Shown piece after piece: positions 40,401 through 45,792 of a stretch of DNA of 45,792 nt. Made by a program: the position numbers and the translations under genes. This DNA is from an uncultured Collinsella sp. (GTDB taxonomy: Bacteria > Actinomycetota > Coriobacteriia > Coriobacteriales > Coriobacteriaceae), in assembly GCA_900545835.1 (NCBI GenBank), contig URBB01000001.1:1-45792 (forward strand). Reading direction: 5' to 3'. Positions within the stretch are counted from its first letter, which is position 1. Each line of letters begins with the position of its first letter. Below the pieces are notes generated by a model. It was not told where the DNA came from and did not search any database. It worked only from the letters and a program-made list of their open reading frames with translations.

Positions 40401-42041
40401 ATGATCGAAATCACCCAAGTCAACGCTTCGCTCGATGAAGCCGGCGATGAAAATGCCTGCCTCATTGTTGGCAAGCGAGTCGCCAAGCGCGTCCTACGTT
40501 GCAAAGACTCCGAGATCAAGTCCATCGAGCTCCACCGCAAGTCAATCGACGCTCGCAAAAAACGAGACGTCCATTTTATCCTGAGCTTTCGTGTTGAGCT
40601 GACCAGTCCCCACCTCGAGCGAGAAGCGGTCGACAGCGTTTCCGAACGTGACCGCTCGCTCGTACGCGCGATAGAAGACGATGAGCCTTCATTCCCCTCC
40701 CCCATTTCCGACGCATCCAAAGAGCGCCCCGTCGTTGTCGGCGCCGGATGCGCCGGCCTTTTCGCTGCGCTCACGCTCGCCGAAGCAGGTCTTAAGCCCT
40801 TGCTTATCGAGCGCGGCGACCCGGCATTTCGCCGCTCGCAGGCGATCGACCTCTTTCTAAAGGAGCGCATCCTCGACCCCGAGAGCAATATTCAGTTTGG
40901 TCTGGGCGGCGCGGGGACCTTCTCGGACGGCAAGCTCAATACGGGAACAAAAAATCCCGCCCATCGCCTTATCCTCGAAACCTTCGTCGAGGCGGGTGCG
41001 CCCCGCGATATTCTGTGGGATGCCAAGCCGCACATTGGCTCCGACATCCTTCCCAAGGTTGTCACCGCTATATCCCAGCGCACCGAGCAGCTCGGAGGTG
41101 TCGTCCGTTATCGAACGAAGCTCGTCGACATTCGCACCGACGCGTCTGGCGCCATCACCGGTATCGATGTCCAATCGTCCCAAGACGCCGCTTACGAGCC
41201 AATCGAAACAAAGCACCTCATCCTCGCCTGTGGGCATTCTGCTCGCGATATTTTTGAGCTCCTTAAGGACCACAACGTGGCCCTCGCACAAAAGACCTTT
41301 GCCATGGGCGTTCGCATCGAGCATCCGCAGCGCGACATCGACCGAGCCCAATATGGAGCCTTGGCGGGACATCCAGCGCTCGGGGCAGCCCCCTACAAGC
41401 TCGTCGCCCATCTTCCCAACGGCCGCAGCGTGTTCTCGTTTTGCATGTGCCCCGGCGGGCAGGTTGTCGCCGCCTCTTCCGAGCAGGGCCACCTGTGCGT
41501 CAACGGCGCCAGCCTCAATGCCCGCGACGGACGCAACGCAAACGCCGCCCTGCTCGTTAACGTCACGCCTGAGGACCTTCCCAACGATGACCCGCTCGCC
41601 GGCATCGAGCTCCAGCGCGCCTGCGAGGCGGCCGCCTATCGCCTGGGCGGTTCCAACTGGAACGCACCGGCACAACTCGTCGGAGATTTCCTCGCAGGAC
41701 GCGCCAGCAAGGCGCCCGGAAAGGTAAAGCCCACCTATCCGCTCGGTGTGACCTGGACGACAATTGACGAAGCCCTGCCGCAGCATATCGTCGAGTCGCT
41801 CCGCCTGGGACTTCCCCTACTCGGAAAAAAGCTACGAGGCTACGACCGTCCCGATGCCGTTCTTACCGGCGTGGAGACTCGTTCGAGCTCACCGGTCACT
41901 GTCACCCGAGACCGAACGTGCCATGCCGTGTCGACCCCGGGCCTCTACCCTTGTGGTGAGGGAGCTGGATATGCCGGCGGCATCATGAGCGCGGCCACCG
42001 ACGGCATCCGTTGTGCCGAAGCCCTGATCGCGGACCTCTAA
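40401..42041 (+). CDS. FAD-dependent dehydrogenase, COG2509 type
   Basis: This 546-residue protein has a small N-terminal domain (about 1-100) and then the FAD motif VVVGAGCAGLFAALTLAEAG. Family features are NIQFGLGGAGTFSDGKLNTG, LACGHSARD, FCMCPGGQVV and the C-terminal PCGEGAGYAGGIMSAA. The reaction is unknown for the family. The ATG at 40401 has AAGGAGA 7 bases upstream. It is in the same direction as the previous flavoprotein gene but unrelated outside the FAD fold. Confidence 0.85.
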   Translation: MIEITQVNASLDEAGDENACLIVGKRVAKRVLRCKDSEIKSIELHRKSIDARKKRDVHFILSFRVELTSPHLEREAVDSVSERDRSLVRAIEDDEPSFPSPISDASKERPVVVGAGCAGLFAALTLAEAGLKPLLIERGDPAFRRSQAIDLFLKERILDPESNIQFGLGGAGTFSDGKLNTGTKNPAHRLILETFVEAGAPRDILWDAKPHIGSDILPKVVTAISQRTEQLGGVVRYRTKLVDIRTDASGAITGIDVQSSQDAAYEPIETKHLILACGHSARDIFELLKDHNVALAQKTFAMGVRIEHPQRDIDRAQYGALAGHPALGAAPYKLVAHLPNGRSVFSFCMCPGGQVVAASSEQGHLCVNGASLNARDGRNANAALLVNVTPEDLPNDDPLAGIELQRACEAAAYRLGGSNWNAPAQLVGDFLAGRASKAPGKVKPTYPLGVTWTTIDEALPQHIVESLRLGLPLLGKKLRGYDRPDAVLTGVETRSSSPVTVTRDRTCHAVSTPGLYPCGEGAGYAGGIMSAATDGIRCAEALIADL

Positions 42042-42067
42042 CGCACGAATTCCAGCGCGCAAAAGAC

Positions 42068-42103
42068 ACAGGCCCCGAGCTCCACAGGGAACTCGGGGCC
42101 TGT
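42068..42103. terminator. Bidirectional terminator between convergent genes
   Basis: A perfect 12-bp stem, ACAGGCCCCGAG (42068-42079) with CTCGGGGCCTGT (42092-42103), sits between the ends of the plus-strand dehydrogenase and minus-strand uvrB. It is followed by TCGCTATTTCTT on the plus strand and GTCTTTTG on the minus strand. Confidence 0.8.
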
Positions 42104-42106
42104 TCG

Positions 42107-44347
42107 CTATTTCTTAAACCGTGCACCCTGGCGTTTTCTGCCCGATGCGAACGTGGAACCCTTGCGGGCCTGCGAGCGTAAGCGCTCGATCGTCTCGTCC
42201 TCAGACGCACCCTCGAGCATCGCCCGAATCTGAACGACGGCATCGCGCAGGCGCGCCGCCTCCTCAAAGTCCATAGCGGCAGAAGCGTTACGCATATCCT
42301 CTTCCATGGTTTCGACGATCCGCACAAGCTCGTCATGCGGCAGTTCTTCCAACTGCTCCGCAAGTGCCTGCTCGGGCGCCACCGTTTCCGGCACACCGCC
42401 CTCGCCCGACTCATCGGGCGTATAGAATGCGCCATGGCCAAGAGAGTCGCCCTTCGAGCGTCCCTTGGAACCCACGGTTTTTTCGGCCTCGGCAATAAAA
42501 CTTGAGATGTCGTTGATGGCCTTGCGCACCGTCTTGGGCACAATGCCATGCTCTTCGTTATATGCCATCTGAATCTCGCGACGGCGCTGCGTCTCCTCGA
42601 TGGCCTCTTTCATCGAATCGGTCATAACGTCTGCATACATGATGACTTCGCCATCGGCGTTACGGGCCGCGCGGCCAATCGTCTGAATCAGCGAACGGCG
42701 GTTGCGCAAGAAGCCTTCCTTATCGGCATCGAGAATTGCCACCAGTGAGACCTCGGGGAGATCCAAGCCCTCGCGAAGCAGGTTGATGCCAACGAGAACA
42801 TCGATCTTTCCCTCGCGCAGCGTTCGCAGGATCTCGACACGGTCCATCGTCGCTGTATCGGAGTGCATGTAATTGACCTTAATGCCGGCATCAAGCAGAT
42901 GGTCGGTCAGGTCCTCGGCCATGCGCTTGGTGAGCGTGGTCACCAGTACGCGCTCCTTGCGCACCACGCGCTCGCGAATCTCGTCCTCAAGATCGTCAAT
43001 CTGCCCACGAACCGGACGCACATCAATCTTGGGGTCGAGCAGACCGGTCGGACGAATAATCTGCTCAACGTCGTTTTGGCTCACCCGCAGCTCATAGTCG
43101 CCCGGCGTGGCCGAAACATAGATGAACTGGGGAATCCTCGCCTCAAACTCATCGAAACGAAGCGGGCGGTTATCGAGCGCCGAGGGCAGACGAAAACCGT
43201 GTTCCACCAGCGTCACCTTACGCGAGCGATCACCTTCGTGCATGCCGCGAATCTGCGGCACCGTCACATGGCTCTCATCGATGATGCAGAGCATATCCTT
43301 GGGAAAGTAATCGATCAGGGTAAACGGCGGCTCACCCGGCTTGCGACCGTCCAGATGACGCGAGTAGTTCTCGATACCGTTACAAAAACCCATAGTCTCG
43401 AGCATCTCAAGATCATAATCGGTGCGCTGCTGCAGACGCTGCGCCTCGAGCAACTTATCAGTCGCCTTGAGCTCGGCCACACGCTTCTCGCACTCTTCGC
43501 TGATCGATTTCAGAGCCGCCTTGACCTTCGGCTTCTCGGTCACGTAGTGCGAGGCCGGCCACACGGGGATGGCCTCGTACTCACGAAGCATCTCTCCGGT
43601 GACCTCATCGATCTCGGCAATCAGCTCGACCTCGTCGCCAAAGAACTCAAACCGCAACGGATGCTCGGCATAAGGCGGATACACGTCGACGACATCGCCG
43701 CGCACGCGGAACGTGCCGCGCGCCAGGTCATAGTCATTGCGATCATATTGAATGTCTATAAGTGCGTGGATAAAGTCATCGCGCTCGAGCGGCACCTTCT
43801 TGTCGACGTTTGGAGCCAGACCCGCATAGTCCTCAGGAGAGCCAATGCCATAGATACACGAGACCGATGCGACAACGATCACATCGCGTCGAGAGAGCAG
43901 CGATGCGGTCGCCTGATGTCGCAGCATCTCGACCTCTTCGTTAATCGAGGAGTCTTTCTCGATATATGTATCGCTTTGCGGCACATACGCCTCGGGCTGA
44001 TAGTAGTCGTAGTACGAGACAAAGTAGACCACAGCGTTGTTGGGAAAGAACTCTTTGAGCTCGCTCGCAAGCTGAGCGGCGAGCGTTTTATTGGGAGCCA
44101 TGACCAGCGTCGGCTTCCCCAGGGCCTCAATAGTCTTAGCCATCGTGAAGGTCTTGCCCGAACCAGTCACGCCCAGCAAAACCTGATAGCGATCTCCGTC
44201 CCTCACACCCCGCACAAGCGACTCAATGGCCTTAGGCTGGGAACCGGCAGGCTCATAGGGAGAAACGACTTCAAACGGCACCTCAGCGCCCTCAACGCCA
44301 AAGCGCTTAAGTTCACCACCAACGCGTTCTACTTCATATTCCGCCAT
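42107..44347 (-). CDS. uvrB: UvrABC excinuclease subunit B
   Basis: This 746-residue helicase-like protein loads on damage with UvrA and recruits UvrC. It shows Walker A GVTGSGKT, the beta-hairpin YYDYYQPEAY, DEAD-like CIIDESHV, the motif RPTGLLDP, motif VI TIGRAARN and the C-terminal UVR motif DFEEAARLRDAVVQIRAML. The ATG at 44347 (MAEYEVERVGG) has TAGGAG 6 bases upstream; a longer frame to 44368 is less likely. It follows the transglycosylase gene by 51 bases. Confidence 0.97.
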   Translation of the reverse strand: MAEYEVERVGGELKRFGVEGAEVPFEVVSPYEPAGSQPKAIESLVRGVRDGDRYQVLLGVTGSGKTFTMAKTIEALGKPTLVMAPNKTLAAQLASELKEFFPNNAVVYFVSYYDYYQPEAYVPQSDTYIEKDSSINEEVEMLRHQATASLLSRRDVIVVASVSCIYGIGSPEDYAGLAPNVDKKVPLERDDFIHALIDIQYDRNDYDLARGTFRVRGDVVDVYPPYAEHPLRFEFFGDEVELIAEIDEVTGEMLREYEAIPVWPASHYVTEKPKVKAALKSISEECEKRVAELKATDKLLEAQRLQQRTDYDLEMLETMGFCNGIENYSRHLDGRKPGEPPFTLIDYFPKDMLCIIDESHVTVPQIRGMHEGDRSRKVTLVEHGFRLPSALDNRPLRFDEFEARIPQFIYVSATPGDYELRVSQNDVEQIIRPTGLLDPKIDVRPVRGQIDDLEDEIRERVVRKERVLVTTLTKRMAEDLTDHLLDAGIKVNYMHSDTATMDRVEILRTLREGKIDVLVGINLLREGLDLPEVSLVAILDADKEGFLRNRRSLIQTIGRAARNADGEVIMYADVMTDSMKEAIEETQRRREIQMAYNEEHGIVPKTVRKAINDISSFIAEAEKTVGSKGRSKGDSLGHGAFYTPDESGEGGVPETVAPEQALAEQLEELPHDELVRIVETMEEDMRNASAAMDFEEAARLRDAVVQIRAMLEGASEDETIERLRSQARKGSTFASGRKRQGARFKK

Positions 44348-44398
44348 GGATACTCCTAACTCATACATCTGCAGTATACGCAGGAGGTGGGCTTAGTC

Positions 44399-44980
44399 CT
44401 ATACGAACCGATCGGGATAGAGCGTCTTATAGCGAACCCAGGCATTATTGACGCGAATCAGATAAGCCTGCGTCTCGGGGAAGGTAATCGCATTGTGAAG
44501 CGAGGTGCTCTGCTGCGCCCAACCATCCACATTGCCCATGCCGGCGTTATATGCGGCAATAGCGCTATCCGTCGACCCGTTGAAATACGTTAAGAGATAC
44601 GAGAGGTACGCGCAGCCAAACTCGATATTCGTAGCAGGATCGTTAAGGTTGTCGGCCGAATACTCCCCACCGTCGACAAGACCCTTGGCGATCATATCCT
44701 GGGCAGTCTCGGGCATCAGCTGCATCAATCCCTGAGCACCCTGATTCGACTCAGCCTCGGGATCCCAATTCGATTCCGACTTAATGACAGCGCACACCAG
44801 ATACGGATCCAGATTATGCGAAATACTAGATTGCTTTACATACGCCTCGTAGTCAATGGGATACAGCGGCTTAAAGAAAGCCGCAGGAGCACACGAGTAA
44901 ACGAATGAGATAAGGCCGAAGGCAAAAACGGCAGCCAGCGGTATAAGGCGATACCACGCAAAGAAACGTGTCTTAGGCAT
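44399..44980 (-). CDS. Membrane-anchored lytic transglycosylase (SLT domain)
   Basis: This 193-residue protein has an N-terminal membrane segment (about 8-28) and an SLT domain (about 45-193). Motifs are the catalytic Glu in VIKSESNWDP, GAQGLMQLMPETAQD and AIAAYNAGMGNVDGW. It cleaves peptidoglycan glycan strands outside the membrane. The ATG at 44980 is 6 bases after AAGGAGG; the ATG at 44986 would touch that site and is rejected. It overlaps the coaE stop by 8 bases. Confidence 0.9.
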   Translation of the reverse strand: MPKTRFFAWYRLIPLAAVFAFGLISFVYSCAPAAFFKPLYPIDYEAYVKQSSISHNLDPYLVCAVIKSESNWDPEAESNQGAQGLMQLMPETAQDMIAKGLVDGGEYSADNLNDPATNIEFGCAYLSYLLTYFNGSTDSAIAAYNAGMGNVDGWAQQSTSLHNAITFPETQAYLIRVNNAWVRYKTLYPDRFV

Positions 44981-45614
44981 CGGCATCCTCCTTATTCGCA
45001 GTGTCTATAAACCCATGACATGCAAGCCATGAGTCAAGCTGCTCAAAGAGCGAATTATCGCCTGCGGCATTATCAATCACCGTTGTAGCGAGATTGCACA
45101 GCGCAGACTCATCGGGCTGACAAGCAGAACGGGCATCGAAATCAGATGGCACCATGCCACGTTGAATAGCGCGCTCGCGACGAACTGACAAAGGGGCGCT
45201 AATGACCAGAATTTCATCAGCCAAGCCAAATGCATCCTCAAAACCAGTCGGAGCAGAAACCTCAACCACCGCAAAGGGGTAACGGGGTGATGAAACCGTA
45301 CAACAAACCGGATCGAGAATCCTAAGCGAAAGCTGTTCAATCAGAACGGGATGCACAATGCCATTGAGCCGTGCGACCGAATCAGGAGAAGCGAAAGCTC
45401 GAGAGGCGAGGGTGCTGCGGCGAATGCCGCCTTCCTCATCCAAAATGTCCCAACCGAATTCATCCGCGAGAGCATTGACGATATCAGAGCCCGGCACATA
45501 CAGCGATTTTGCAAGCTCATCCAGATCGATAAGCATAGCGCCACGAGATTCGAAATAGCGGCAGGCAGTCGACTTACCCGAAGCGATATTGCCCAAGACA
45601 AATACGGTAAACAT
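44973..45614 (-). CDS. coaE: Dephospho-CoA kinase
   Basis: This 213-residue P-loop kinase performs the last step of coenzyme A synthesis. It has Walker A LGNIASGKST, DLDELAKSLYVPGSD, the LID-region Arg in VRRERAIQRG and a C-terminal helix. The ATG at 45614 is preceded by AGGGAGGG. The conserved VHP (IVHPVL) is intact. It overlaps the lytic transglycosylase gene. A weak promoter-like pair (TTGAGT and GATAAT, 45668-45673 and 45643-45648, 19 bases apart) lies upstream. Confidence 0.9.
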   Translation of the reverse strand: MFTVFVLGNIASGKSTACRYFESRGAMLIDLDELAKSLYVPGSDIVNALADEFGWDILDEEGGIRRSTLASRAFASPDSVARLNGIVHPVLIEQLSLRILDPVCCTVSSPRYPFAVVEVSAPTGFEDAFGLADEILVISAPLSVRRERAIQRGMVPSDFDARSACQPDESALCNLATTVIDNAAGDNSLFEQLDSWLACHGFIDTANKEDADA

Positions 45615-45738
45615 CAAGCCCTCCCTAACGCCAATGCGAGTAATTATCGCTCAAATACACTGGAAGGACTCAAAATACAGCCAAACAGTAAGAGCGCATA
45701 CGGGGGAGCTAGGCCCCAAAGTACAACATGTATATAAC

Positions 45739-45772
45739 GCAAAAAAGGGGGAGGCCGCGAGGCCTCCCCCTT
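45739..45772 (-). terminator. Terminator of a gene beyond the right edge
   Basis: A 12-bp GC-rich stem (45745-45756 with 45761-45772, loop GCGA) is followed on the minus strand by TTTTTTGCG. It would end a minus-strand transcript entering from outside the window; the 19 bases to its right show no gene. Confidence 0.85.
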
Positions 45773-45792
45773 CTCAGTTCGATGACGGCTCG

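Noticed and set aside
1..45792. CRISPR array, prophage, insertion sequence or toxin-antitoxin pair
   Set aside because: No regularly spaced direct repeats, transposase, integrase, phage structural gene or small paired toxin-like genes were found on either strand.

Overview
The window reads as chromosomal DNA of a high-GC Gram-positive gut bacterium of the class Coriobacteriia, most likely Collinsella or a close relative. The reasons are high GC with strongly GC-biased third positions, actinobacterial gene orders (rapZ-whiA-gapA-pgk-tpiA with secG, and coaE/uvrB/uvrA/uvrC), Tat-type lipoprotein signals, and an LtaS-like sulfatase. This is inference from content; no database search was possible.

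Layout: bases 1-3.8 kb (minus strand) hold tRNA-Gly(GCC), tRNA-Cys(GCA), a second tRNA-Gly(GCC) and tRNA-Leu(GAG), surrounding a partner-switching pair: a PAS-GAF-PP2C phosphatase and an unusual STAS + anti-sigma-kinase fusion. Bases 3.7-4.3 kb are a gene-free stretch with two large nested palindromes that share internal-loop sequences but have unrelated stems; this is the most unusual signal in the window. Bases 4.3-10.4 kb hold an oppABCDF-type peptide ABC operon. Bases 10.5-17.7 kb (minus) hold rapZ-whiA, gapA, pgk-tpiA-gpmI and secG.

Bases 17.8-28.4 kb (minus) form one catabolic locus for a sialic-acid-like amino sugar. In transcription order it has a substrate-binding lipoprotein, a permease, a fused permease-ATPase, a second ATPase, a CE7 deacetylase, a shortened CE7 paralogue without its serine nucleophile, a NanA-family aldolase, a ROK kinase and NanE. 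The expected flow is import, O-deacetylation, cleavage to ManNAc and pyruvate, phosphorylation to ManNAc-6-P and epimerisation to GlcNAc-6-P. Stem-loops sit after many of the stop codons. The locus separates uvrC from rapZ, which are neighbours in many actinobacteria.

Bases 28.6-35.7 kb (minus) hold uvrC, murJ, a YbaK-type deacylase and uvrA. Bases 35.9-42.0 kb are the only plus-strand block: LtaS-like sulfatase, Mrp-type Fe-S carrier ATPase and two FAD oxidoreductases. Bases 42.1-45.8 kb (minus) hold coaE, a small lytic transglycosylase and uvrB. All three UvrABC subunits lie within 16 kb. No CRISPR array, insertion sequence, phage gene, rRNA or frameshifted gene was seen.
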